Shown here piece after piece: positions 20,273 through 28,565 of a DNA stretch of 64,000 nucleotides (position 1 is its first letter; every line of letters begins with the position of its first letter). The DNA comes from Colwellia ponticola (GTDB lineage Bacteria; Pseudomonadota; Gammaproteobacteria; Enterobacterales; Alteromonadaceae), in contig NZ_SZVP01000004.1 of NCBI RefSeq assembly GCF_005885605.1, positions 62,001 through 126,000 of the forward strand, written 5' to 3'. A program made the translations under genes and the position numbers. The notes below the pieces were generated by a model. The model had not been told where the DNA came from and did not search any database. It saw only the letters and a program-made list of their open reading frames with translations.

Positions 20273-21448
20273 TTATCTAATCGTAACATGTGGCGATCTT
20301 TTTACCACTTCATCGTTAAGTTCAATACCAATACCTGGCACTTCTGTCACTTGAAAAAAACCATCTACTGGCTGCGGGTCTTGTAAACATAACTCGCGGT
20401 TCCAGTCTTTAATGGCATAGGTATGATGCTCATGAATTAAGAAGTTTGGAATAGCCGTTTCTAAGTGTAATGAAGCCGCCGTTGCCACAGGGCCACCACA
20501 AACGTGTGCTTGAATACGAATATCATAAACATCGGCGTAATCACATACTTTTTTAGCTTCGGTAAAGCCACCACATAAGCCCACATCAGGCTGTAACACA
20601 TCAATACTTTGATCCTCAAAGTAAGGTCTTACATCCCAACGATGATACAAACGCTCGCCACCGGCAATAGGTACGTTAACGTTGTCAGATACTTTTTTGT
20701 GTACTGCCGAGTTTAAGTAGTTAACTGGCTCTTCGTACATCATACAACCTACTTCTTCAACAACTCTGCCCATTTGTATTGCAGAAGCTGCGCCCATTAA
20801 AGAATGTGATTCAAAAATAATATCTACATCTTCACCTACCGCATCACGAATAGCACGTAAACGATTACCAAATAAACGCATTTGTGGTTTAGTAAATAAC
20901 TTGGTGCGATCAAAAGAAGAGCTGCCATCAGCGTTATACACTATCGGGTCAACTTTAACGGCATCATAACCTTGTGCTACCGCTTTTAGGGCTGCTTCAG
21001 CATATTCTTCAGGGGCAATTAATTTGTTTATTGTACTATCCCAGTCAAACTGAAGTTGACTCGCATAAGTACGTAACTTGTCATTTACCTTACCACCAAG
21101 TAGTTGATACACAGGCACACCTAAGGCTTTACCTTTAATATCCCAAAGCGCGGTATCAATAGCACTCATGGCTGAATAGATAACAGGGCCGCCACCTAAG
21201 CCCCAAAAGCTTTCACGTAACATACGCGACCATAACAACTCTGTATTAAACGGGTTAAAACCAATAAGTACCGCTTCACTGATTTCTTTAATCATCGCGG
21301 CGGCGGCGCTATGCCCCCAGTCATATGCTAAACCGGCTTCACCAACACCACTAATGCCTTCATCGGTATGTATACGGACAAAAATAGGGTTCCAACCAAT
21401 GCGCTTAGGGCAATGGATATCAAAAACTTCAACGTGAGTTATCTTCAT
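20273..21448 (-). CDS. Mandelate racemase/muconate lactonizing enzyme-family dehydratase
   Basis: 391 residues of the enolase superfamily: an N-terminal capping domain (WNPIFVRIHTDEGISGVGEAG) and a barrel with KVDP (Lys of the second strand), acidic metal ligands in FESHSL, YEEPV and GGERLY, and QAHVCGG with the likely catalytic His. The pattern fits acid-sugar dehydratases of the galactonate/mannonate-dehydratase side of the family, not the racemase itself. GAGGAAA precedes the ATG. Convergent with the amidohydrolase and downstream of the class II aldolase-like gene, it is the probable dehydration step of this cluster. Confidence 0.8.
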   Translation of the reverse strand: MKITHVEVFDIHCPKRIGWNPIFVRIHTDEGISGVGEAGLAYDWGHSAAAAMIKEISEAVLIGFNPFNTELLWSRMLRESFWGLGGGPVIYSAMSAIDTALWDIKGKALGVPVYQLLGGKVNDKLRTYASQLQFDWDSTINKLIAPEEYAEAALKAVAQGYDAVKVDPIVYNADGSSSFDRTKLFTKPQMRLFGNRLRAIRDAVGEDVDIIFESHSLMGAASAIQMGRVVEEVGCMMYEEPVNYLNSAVHKKVSDNVNVPIAGGERLYHRWDVRPYFEDQSIDVLQPDVGLCGGFTEAKKVCDYADVYDIRIQAHVCGGPVATAASLHLETAIPNFLIHEHHTYAIKDWNRELCLQDPQPVDGFFQVTEVPGIGIELNDEVVKRSPHVTIR

Positions 21449-21745
21449 AGTTTCCTCGACTAAGTTAATTTTTTATTTAGTTAACCTTATATTTAGTTAA
21501 CTCTTTTTTAATTTTTTATTTAATCTGCTTATTTAATCTCATCACTGTGTTCAGCAGCAGTCATTATCTTTCTTGACGTTGTACCATTAAATTTAAAAGA
21601 AAATACACAGAGTTGACGTTAGTCATTATTCCGTACATCCTCTACTACACCTTTCAAGGCAAGCTAGGGTTGTTCAACTTATTTCCCGAATCATTTGTGA
21701 GTAGCTTTGACGAATAAATTAAGCGATACAGCAAAAAGAAGGTAA

Positions 21746-22516
21746 CTACTGGGCAAATGTTGGGTCATGACGATAGACTCTTCGCAACATCGCTGGCCAG
21801 GCTTTTTGACCGCCTGTCTCACCATAATGAACAATATTGGCTTGGGCTTTAATACCATCAATAATACTTTGTGGTGCATAAATAGGTTTCATACCTGTCG
21901 CCATAATCTGCAATTGAATTTGACAAGCACGGGTTAAATCATACATATGCATAAAAGCATCACCAATGGTTTTGCCCATCGTTAAGGCACCATGATTACG
22001 CAATAACATAAAATTTTTGTCGCCTAAATCATCTTGCAAGCGACGCTTTTCGCCATCATTAACCGCTAACCCTTCATAATCATGATAACTCATCGATGCT
22101 AATGCAAACATAGAGTACTGACTTAACGGTAGCAACCCCTCTTCAACACTAGCCACCGCAATGGTTTCATCGGTATGAATATGTAATGCACAAATTTCAT
22201 CGTGACGAGCGGCATGAACAGCGCTGTGAATAGTAAAACCTGCTGGGTTAATAACAAATGGGCTATCTTTATCAATAACATTACCGTCAATATCAATTTT
22301 TACTAAATTAGAGGCGGTGATTTCTTCAAATGCTAAGCCGAACGCATTAATTAACAGGTGTTCTGTACCGGGAATACGCGCAGATACATGAGTATGGATA
22401 AGATCGTCCCAACCATGCATATGTATTAACCGATAACAAGCGGCTAAATCAACGCGTATTTGCCATTCTTGCGCTGATACTTTATTTTTTAACGATAACG
22501 TTGGCAGTTGCTGCAT
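21746..22516 (-). CDS. Class II aldolase/adducin-domain protein
   Basis: 256 residues with a full class II aldolase/adducin head domain: HTHVSARIPG, FEEIT, the zinc-ligand motif HIHTD, and RNHGALT with a further His. In fuculose-phosphate-type aldolases these His residues bind zinc. Many stand-alone members of this length have unknown substrates. It is upstream of the enolase-superfamily gene on the same strand (297 bp gap), so it may be the carbon-carbon cleavage step, which is inference. Confidence 0.75.
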   Translation of the reverse strand: MQQLPTLSLKNKVSAQEWQIRVDLAACYRLIHMHGWDDLIHTHVSARIPGTEHLLINAFGLAFEEITASNLVKIDIDGNVIDKDSPFVINPAGFTIHSAVHAARHDEICALHIHTDETIAVASVEEGLLPLSQYSMFALASMSYHDYEGLAVNDGEKRRLQDDLGDKNFMLLRNHGALTMGKTIGDAFMHMYDLTRACQIQLQIMATGMKPIYAPQSIIDGIKAQANIVHYGETGGQKAWPAMLRRVYRHDPTFAQ

Positions 22517-22670
22517 TACTGAAAACCTCGGTGAATAGATAACTTATCTTCATAGCGATAATGTTACCTGATGAAAGCTAAGCGATAAAGGCGTTTAAAG
22601 CCTTTTAAAGGAAAGCGGGCTAAAACAAAGTTGTTCACACAGCATCATTAAAGAAAAAGTAAAAAAACGG

Positions 22671-22844
22671 TTAAATAAACGCTTTGATAAGTGCGGCTAC
22701 TAATAAAGCAAACACTAATAGTCTAATAATTTTACCGTACTTACTTTGCTGTTCATTAGTCATCGGCGTACCAAAACGCTCTCCTAAAATAACCATCAGA
22801 AATACCGCTAAAAAAACACAAGCCAAAATAATTATTAATGTCAT
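22671..22844 (-). CDS. 57-residue two-helix membrane protein
   Basis: ATG at 22844 reads MTLIIILACVFLAVFLMVIL, then a short polar loop (GERFGTPMTNEQQSKYGK) and a second hydrophobic helix (LLVFALLVAALIKAF), ending at TAA 22671. A purine-rich AGAGAG sequence lies about 8 bases upstream. Such small two-helix proteins with a central GERFG loop occur in related genomes as hypothetical proteins. It is divergent from the ThrE gene (99 bp). Function unknown. Confidence 0.65.
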   Translation of the reverse strand: MTLIIILACVFLAVFLMVILGERFGTPMTNEQQSKYGKIIRLLVFALLVAALIKAFI

Positions 22845-22943
22845 TTTTTTCTCTCTTTTATCATCTTTTTAGATAAGTTTTTATACCTAGTATTCTCAAA
22901 ATCGATTACCATAGCGCGCAGTGCCATTTATTATTATACCGCC

Positions 22944-24170
22944 ATGCAACAATCTCATGACTTCTATCAAAAACGACGTTTTATCATAAGGTTAGGAAAA
23001 GCTTTACATAAATTAGGATCGACAGCTTCGCGTTTAGAAGATAACCTTTTATCTATTGCTCATTTTCTCGATATTCGCGCCTCCTTTATGATAACACCTA
23101 CCGCGTTAACCTTTATCTTATCTGATGATGAAGATGAACAGCAATATAATCATATTGTGCGTGTTAACCCTGGCGATATTGATCTTGGCTCTTTAGCGCG
23201 TATTGATGAATTGGTTGATGAACTTATTAGTGGTGAACGCACACTCGATGAGGCGCTTGAACGCTTAACGGAGGTAAGAAACAAACCTGCCCCTTACGGT
23301 ACCTTTCTATCTTTTATTGCCTTTGGCGCATCAAGCGGCGCTTTTTCAATGCTAATGATGACCAGTTGGCACGATGTTTTCTGGTCTACTATTTTAGGTT
23401 GGGTTACCTTTTTATGTGTGTTTTGGGCCGAACGCTCACGACGAGTATCAGACTTGCTCGAACCTTTTGCCGCCATTATTGCATCGTTATTAGCCTCGGG
23501 AATATCAATGATTGATCCTAGCATTAATATTCCCATGGTCATTTTATCAAGCATCATAGTGTTCATCCCCGGGTTATCGCTAACCGTTGGTTTATCAGAA
23601 CTTGCTGCCCGCCACTTAATGTCAGGCACAGCCCGTATTATGGACAGTATTATGATGCTATTTAAGCTTTACTTCGGTGCTGTACTAGGGATGGCACTAG
23701 GTAACTTGATATGGGGCATAGCGGTATACGTTCCTCCCGAAACCATGCCCGTATGGACATCATGGTTAGCCGTTACAACACTTTCTGCCAGTTTGGTTAT
23801 TTTGTTTAAAGTTAGATTAAAAGATGCCCCTTGGGGAATGATTTCTGGTTATATTGCTTTTGGTGTAAGTATTTGGGCAAGTCATTATTTGGGCGTGGCA
23901 TTAGGCGCATTTGTTGGTGCATTTGCTTTAGGCTTATATAGTAATTTATTTTCTCGAGTGATGAATCTACCCTCTAGTATTGTTAGAATTCTTGGGTTAG
24001 TTGTTCTGGTACCTGGCTCAAAAGTCTATATTGGTTTAAATAGTGCTGTCTCGGGGCAGCATATGCTAAATGTACCTGATTTAGGCTCACAAACTTTCTT
24101 AATATTTATGTCACTAGTCGCCGGTCTTATTTTCTCTAATGCGCTATTACCTCATGTTAAAACATTATAA
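22944..24170 (+). CDS. Threonine/serine exporter family protein (ThrE)
   Basis: A 408-residue inner-membrane protein combining the YjjP-like N-terminal part (residues 1-250, starting with a soluble region and five hydrophobic helices) and the YjjB-like C-terminal part (five more helices). FIPGLSLTVGLSELAARHLMSG is the signature segment of the family. Known relatives export threonine and serine, or succinate for YjjPB, so the substrate remains open. A 15 bp inverted repeat lies 72 bp after the stop. Confidence 0.85.
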   Translation: MQQSHDFYQKRRFIIRLGKALHKLGSTASRLEDNLLSIAHFLDIRASFMITPTALTFILSDDEDEQQYNHIVRVNPGDIDLGSLARIDELVDELISGERTLDEALERLTEVRNKPAPYGTFLSFIAFGASSGAFSMLMMTSWHDVFWSTILGWVTFLCVFWAERSRRVSDLLEPFAAIIASLLASGISMIDPSINIPMVILSSIIVFIPGLSLTVGLSELAARHLMSGTARIMDSIMMLFKLYFGAVLGMALGNLIWGIAVYVPPETMPVWTSWLAVTTLSASLVILFKVRLKDAPWGMISGYIAFGVSIWASHYLGVALGAFVGAFALGLYSNLFSRVMNLPSSIVRILGLVVLVPGSKVYIGLNSAVSGQHMLNVPDLGSQTFLIFMSLVAGLIFSNALLPHVKTL

Positions 24171-24511
24171 TGAGCACTTAGCCATTAATTGGCTGTCAAA
24201 GTTAGGATAGTTAAACTATTACAAATTCCTTACCAAGTACGTGTTAATTTTTTGTTACTTTTTCGATAAAACTAGCTAACAAAAAATTAACCATATAAAA
24301 ACAACAACTTGCTTAAAAAGCTATGTTCAATGATAGTTTATGGCGCTATTTTAGCTGAAAATAACTGGCTAAATAGATGTTTTGTGTGCTAGAAATCCTT
24401 ATAAATACCCCGTAGAATCGACAAATCGTATGTATCTATCTATGCAAAACCAGCATTAAATAGTCGTTATTACGCACACTCATTCTATGCTCCACCAGAT
24501 AAGGAATTTTC
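24171..24511. other. 341 bp non-coding gap between thrE-like and M13 peptidase genes
   Basis: No gene seen. It holds a perfect inverted repeat with 15 bp arms, GTTAATTTTTTGTTA (24243-24257) and TAACAAAAAATTAAC (24277-24291), around 19 bases. Read as RNA this is a long A-U stem, which could act as a weak terminator for the exporter gene or a binding site. The promoter of the M13 gene should lie in the right half; an SD AAGGAA precedes its ATG. Confidence 0.5.
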
Positions 24512-26587
24512 ATGAAAGCAATTATCACCAGTGCCATATGTTCGTCATTATTGTTAATGAACGGCTGTACTACGCAAGTTGATAACAACAATACCTCGGC
24601 CTTTCCTACACAAAAAATGGCACAAAAAACAGCCTTAGCGTCAGGTATTGAAAAAGCAAACTTAGACACTAGTGTTCGTCCACAAGATAATTTCTATCGT
24701 TACGTTAATGGTAATTGGCTAAAAAGCCATGATATTCCAGGTGATAAAACAGCGATAGGTTCATTTTATGATCTACGTGATCAAGCTGATGATGATGTTA
24801 AAGCCATTATTGAAGAGCTTGACGCCACCAAAAACTTAATAGCAGGTAGCGACGAACAAAAAGTGGCTGATCTTTTCCGCTCATACATGGACATTGAAAA
24901 AAGAAATAGTTTAGGCACCCAGCCAATACAACCCATTTTTGATGCTATTAATAAGCTAACTAACAAATCAGAATTAGCCAGTTTTTTGGGGCAATACCAA
25001 TCAGTCGGTGTCGGTAGTCCGTTAGCACTTTATATTAGCGTTGATGCAAAAGATTCAACTCACTATGCAACGCATATTTGGCAAAGTGGTTTAGGTTTAC
25101 CCGATAAAGATTACTACGTTAATGAGTCAGAGCGTTATGTTGCTTTACGTGCTGGCTATACCACACATATTGAAAACATGTTTAGGTTAGCCGGTTTTAA
25201 AAACAGCAAACAAGCAGCACAAACGATCATGGCGTTAGAAACAAAAATAGCGCAATACCATTGGACGCGCGTACAAAGTCGCGATAGTGAAAAACGTTAT
25301 AATAAATATGCCATTAGCCAACTTAATGAATTAACAGATGCTTTTGATTGGTCCGCCTACTTAGCTGCACAAGGCGTTGCTGAACAAAAAGACATTATTA
25401 TTAACCAGCCCGATTTTATTATCGGCTTCGGTAAAATATTTGCTGACACCTCACTTGCTGATTGGAAAACCTATCTTACTTTTCATAGTTTAAGTAGCTT
25501 TGCCAGTTACTTAACCACTGATATTGATAATGAAAATTTTGACTTTTATTCAAAACAACTCAGCGGTCGTGAAGAGCAACGTCCCCAATGGAAACGCGGC
25601 GTTAGTGTTGTTAACAGTAATTTAGGTGAAGTTATTGGTAAGGTTTATGTTAATCGTCACTTTACTCCACAGGCTAAAGCGCGCATGAGTGAATTAGTTG
25701 AAAATTTACGCGTATCATATGGCAATAGTATTGACGAACTTGAGTGGATGTCTGCCGATACCAAAAAAGCAGCGCAAGTTAAATTAGCCGCTTTTACCCC
25801 GAAAATTGGTTACCCTGACCGATGGGAAGATTACTCAGAACTTAACATCGATGCTAACGATTTAATCGGTAATATCCTTCGCTCTTCACGTCTGTCTCAT
25901 ACTAAAGAGGTCGCTAAACTGGGTGGACCTATTCAAAAATGGGAATGGGGCATGACACCACAAACGGTAAATGCTTATTATAATCCAACGGTTAACGAAA
26001 TTGTCTTCCCTGCTGCTATCTTACAAGCACCATTTTTTAATATGAAAGCCGATGATGCAGTAAATTACGGCGGTATCGGCGCGGTAATTGGTCATGAAAT
26101 GGGTCATGGGTTTGACGATCAAGGTAGTAAATACGATGCAGAAGGTAACCTACGTAACTGGTGGACAGCACAAGATTTAGCCGAATTTTCAAACCGTACT
26201 AAAGCCTTAGTTGAGCAGTATGATGACTACCATGTATTTGATGATTTAACTGTTAATGGTAAATTAACCTTAGGTGAAAACATTGGCGATTTATCAGGCG
26301 TAACCATTGCTTATAGAGCATATAAAGCCTCATTAAACGGTAAAGAAGCTCCCGTTATTGATGGTTTAACGGGCGATCAACGATTCTTCATGGGCTACGC
26401 TCAAATTTGGCGTGCTAAAATTGTTGAAAAATCAATGCGTAACCGCGTAGCAACCGACCCACACTCGCCAGCAGAGTTTCGTGCTTTGGGTTCACTATCA
26501 AACATGAATGAATTTTATAAAGCGTTTGATGTTAACGAAGGTGACGCTATGTATATTGCCCCAGAAAAACGCGTTAAAATTTGGTAA
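24512..26587 (+). CDS. M13-family (neprilysin/PepO-type) metallopeptidase lipoprotein
   Basis: 691 residues with a lipoprotein signal (CSSLLLMNGC, Cys19), so likely anchored in the cell envelope. The zinc motif VIGHEMGHGFDDQGS sits near residue 530 and the third ligand in GENIGDLSG about 60 residues later; VNAYYNPTVNEIVFPAAIL is the substrate-binding NAYY region. Length and layout match bacterial PepO enzymes, which cut oligopeptides. It is a single gene with a short strong terminator. Confidence 0.93.
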   Translation: MKAIITSAICSSLLLMNGCTTQVDNNNTSAFPTQKMAQKTALASGIEKANLDTSVRPQDNFYRYVNGNWLKSHDIPGDKTAIGSFYDLRDQADDDVKAIIEELDATKNLIAGSDEQKVADLFRSYMDIEKRNSLGTQPIQPIFDAINKLTNKSELASFLGQYQSVGVGSPLALYISVDAKDSTHYATHIWQSGLGLPDKDYYVNESERYVALRAGYTTHIENMFRLAGFKNSKQAAQTIMALETKIAQYHWTRVQSRDSEKRYNKYAISQLNELTDAFDWSAYLAAQGVAEQKDIIINQPDFIIGFGKIFADTSLADWKTYLTFHSLSSFASYLTTDIDNENFDFYSKQLSGREEQRPQWKRGVSVVNSNLGEVIGKVYVNRHFTPQAKARMSELVENLRVSYGNSIDELEWMSADTKKAAQVKLAAFTPKIGYPDRWEDYSELNIDANDLIGNILRSSRLSHTKEVAKLGGPIQKWEWGMTPQTVNAYYNPTVNEIVFPAAILQAPFFNMKADDAVNYGGIGAVIGHEMGHGFDDQGSKYDAEGNLRNWWTAQDLAEFSNRTKALVEQYDDYHVFDDLTVNGKLTLGENIGDLSGVTIAYRAYKASLNGKEAPVIDGLTGDQRFFMGYAQIWRAKIVEKSMRNRVATDPHSPAEFRALGSLSNMNEFYKAFDVNEGDAMYIAPEKRVKIW

Positions 26588-26617
26588 TAGCAAACACTTA
26601 ACGTCAGTAACTCATAA

Positions 26618-26642
26618 CAAAGGAGCTTCGGCTCCTTTTTCA
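26618..26642 (+). terminator. Terminator of the M13 peptidase gene
   Basis: AAAGGAGC-TTCG-GCTCCTTTTT: a 7 bp stem with a very stable TTCG tetraloop and a T-run. Confidence 0.9.
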
Positions 26643-26718
26643 CTCAGTAAGTGTACACTAATAATACTTATTGAATGAAATAGTAACAATAAATGACAAT
26701 ACACAGCAATAAACTTAT

Positions 26719-26733
26719 TGATAACTGTTATCA
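26719..26733. promoter_or_regulatory. Fur box upstream of bfd
   Basis: TGATAAC-T-GTTATCA is a perfect 7-1-7 dyad that matches the Fur pattern TGATAATNATTATCA at 12 of 14 defined positions. It lies 80 bp upstream of bfd, which is known to be Fur-repressed in other gammaproteobacteria. Confidence 0.6.
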
Positions 26734-26813
26734 TTGCGATTAATATAAGCATTATAAAATACTGAGTTAACTACTAAGTTAAACACTAAATCGTTTTCAA
26801 TAAGAGTTATTAT

Positions 26814-27008
26814 ATGTACATTTGTCTTTGTCATGGTGTTACTGATACACAAATCGAATCTGCTATCGATAATGGTGCAGAAACGTTGAAGGCGCTCTCT
26901 ACTGAGCTTAAAGTAGGGTCACAATGCGGTAAGTGCTGTCAATGTACTAAGCGCGTGCTCAACAAAAAGTTATTACAAATTGCTGAAGCACAGCCACAAG
27001 TCGCTTAG
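26814..27008 (+). CDS. bfd: Bacterioferritin-associated ferredoxin
   Basis: A 64-residue [2Fe-2S] protein that passes electrons to the haem of bacterioferritin to mobilise stored iron. The cluster ligands Cys4, Cys6, Cys38 and Cys41 are in place (YICLCHG ... GSQCGKC). It converges on the two bacterioferritin genes, which encode its likely partners; the haem-binding subunit should be the docking surface. The Fur box upstream implies induction under iron shortage. Confidence 0.95.
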   Translation: MYICLCHGVTDTQIESAIDNGAETLKALSTELKVGSQCGKCCQCTKRVLNKKLLQIAEAQPQVA

Positions 27009-27036
27009 TTAGTTTAGCTTGGCTCGAATGAATTGA

Positions 27037-27504
27037 TTAGTTCATCATTGATTGTAAGTAGTTTTCAATACCTGCGTTATCAACTAAATACTGTTGTGCT
27101 TCAATCCAGTCAATTTGTTCTTCGACATTATCGAGTAACTTTTCGGCAAGATCTCTACTGATAAAGTCTTGTAACTTTTCACTTTCAACGATTAATGTTT
27201 GTAAAGCCTCTCGAGAAACATACTCTAAATCCATATTCGCTTGTAACATTTCTTGGGGATGCTCGCCAATATGCAAACGCCCTAGGTCTTGTAAATTAGG
27301 TAAACCTTCTAAAAATAATATCCGCTCAATCAAATCATCTGCTTGCTTCATTTTTTGAATAGATACTTTATAGTCAGCTTTATTAAGCTTTTCTAAGCCC
27401 CAGTTTTTATACATGCGCGCATGCAAAAAATATTGGTTAATCGCGACGAGTTCAATCGCTAAGGCACCATTTAACAGTGTTAATATTTTTTTATGACCTT
27501 TCAT
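27037..27504 (-). CDS. bfr: Bacterioferritin subunit, haem-binding type (ferroxidase ligands lost)
   Basis: 155 residues, colinear with E. coli Bfr. Met52, the axial ligand of the inter-subunit haem, is present (KMKQAD), and Glu18 and Glu94 are kept. Four ferroxidase ligands are changed: Glu51 to Lys, His54 to Gln, Glu127 to Val and His130 to Gln (LDNVEEQIDW). This subunit should therefore bind haem and pair with Bfd but not oxidise iron itself. It is encoded 8 bp downstream of the complementary subunit, so the two probably co-assemble. Confidence 0.93.
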   Translation of the reverse strand: MKGHKKILTLLNGALAIELVAINQYFLHARMYKNWGLEKLNKADYKVSIQKMKQADDLIERILFLEGLPNLQDLGRLHIGEHPQEMLQANMDLEYVSREALQTLIVESEKLQDFISRDLAEKLLDNVEEQIDWIEAQQYLVDNAGIENYLQSMMN

Positions 27505-27512
27505 GATACCCC

Positions 27513-27998
27513 CTAGCCTGGCAAATGCTGACCCATATGTGATTGAATATAATTTTGTAGACCTATTCTACCAATTAATCCTAATTGCTTTTCAAGCCAA
27601 TAAACATGATCTTCTTCTGTATCTACCAAGAGTTTTTCTAACATTTCTCTACTTTGAAAATCACCATGTGCTTCACATAAGGCAATACTTTCTTTTAATG
27701 CCGCAACCACTTCCATTTCTAACGTTAAATCATTTTGCAGCATACTAGGTACATCACTACCAATGAGTAAGTCGCGACGGTCAGCTAAGTTAGGTACACC
27801 TTCAAGAAATAAAATACGTTTAATGATGGCATCAGCATGGGTTATTTCTTCTTGCATCTCGTGATCTAGTTGCTCAAAAAGTTTATCTAAGCCCCAATCT
27901 TGATACATTCTAGAATGAATAAAATACTGATCAATCGCTGCCAATTCGTTATGTAATAAACCATTAAGACTGGCTATAATTTTTGGATTACCTTTCAT
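27513..27998 (-). CDS. bfr: Bacterioferritin subunit, ferroxidase type (haem Met52 absent)
   Basis: 161 residues. The ferroxidase ligands Glu18, Glu51, His54, Glu94 and a later EExxH-like group ([10 protein letters not shown], one residue longer than E. coli Bfr in this stretch) are visible. Position 52 is Ile (EEITHAD), so the haem ligand is missing. It is the first gene of a two-gene operon with the haem-type subunit. Paired subunits of this sort are known from Neisseria and Magnetospirillum. Confidence 0.93.
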   Translation of the reverse strand: MKGNPKIIASLNGLLHNELAAIDQYFIHSRMYQDWGLDKLFEQLDHEMQEEITHADAIIKRILFLEGVPNLADRRDLLIGSDVPSMLQNDLTLEMEVVAALKESIALCEAHGDFQSREMLEKLLVDTEEDHVYWLEKQLGLIGRIGLQNYIQSHMGQHLPG

Positions 27999-28100
27999 TT
28001 TATGCCCCTGTAATAATTATAGGTGTAAGTTATAGGTATAAATTATCAGTGCTATCAAAGCCCTTTAGTAAAAGAGTAAGAGTTAGTTGCTCTACATAAC

Positions 28101-28133
28101 AGTATAACAATCACAATATCATAGTATAACAAT
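28101..28133. repeat. Direct repeat AGTATAACAAT x2 upstream of the bacterioferritin operon
   Basis: AGTATAACAAT occurs at 28101-28111 and 28123-28133, a 22 bp period (about two helical turns), some 100-135 bp upstream of the first bfr start. The spacing suits a paired protein-binding site; no regulator can be named. Confidence 0.4.
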
Positions 28134-28394
28134 GATAACTTATCGAATTACTCAATTTTACTTATCTAACTCATTAACTTTTAAGTAAAAACTATTTTCA
28201 TTTATTTTTACATTCTATTGTAAAGCCATTAATTAATATGCTTACTAACCATACTGGTAAGCGATAAATATGTCTAGCTAAGTACTAATCGCTATAAATT
28301 ATGGCTGGCATTTTAAGGACCAAATAACCGCAATAAGTAGCCATCTAAACATCTATAATTTGCTAATAATATTAAATAAAGCTAGAATCCGCAT

Positions 28395-28515
28395 CTAAAC
28401 GTTTTATTGTGTTAACGAAGATGGTGAAAATCCATCACTGTACCCGCAACTGTAAATAAAATGATATTTATGTTTTTACTAACTATTATTTTAAAGTCAG
28501 ATAGCTAGCCCAAAA
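28395..28515 (+). ncRNA. Cobalamin riboswitch upstream of the btuD-like gene
   Basis: The leader shows the expected series: AAACGTTTTATTGTG, a GGTGAAAATCC segment, ATCACTGTACCCGCAACTGT and, at the 3' side, a B12-box-like AGTCAGATAGCTAGCC (28495-28510). Adenosylcobalamin binding would be expected to repress the uptake genes that follow. The aptamer is shorter in its variable arms than the second copy at 32045. Confidence 0.85.
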
Positions 28516-28565
28516 AACTATATTTAACTCTGCTTATTAGCGTGCGGGAAAACACGAGCCTAACT

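Noticed and set aside
23294..23629. 111-codon frame opposite the ThrE gene
   Set aside because: Antisense to conserved membrane segments of ThrE and without homology I can recognise.
28542..28565. GTG start adding eight residues to the btuD-like protein
   Set aside because: No ribosome-binding sequence precedes it, and the extra residues are not typical of the family.
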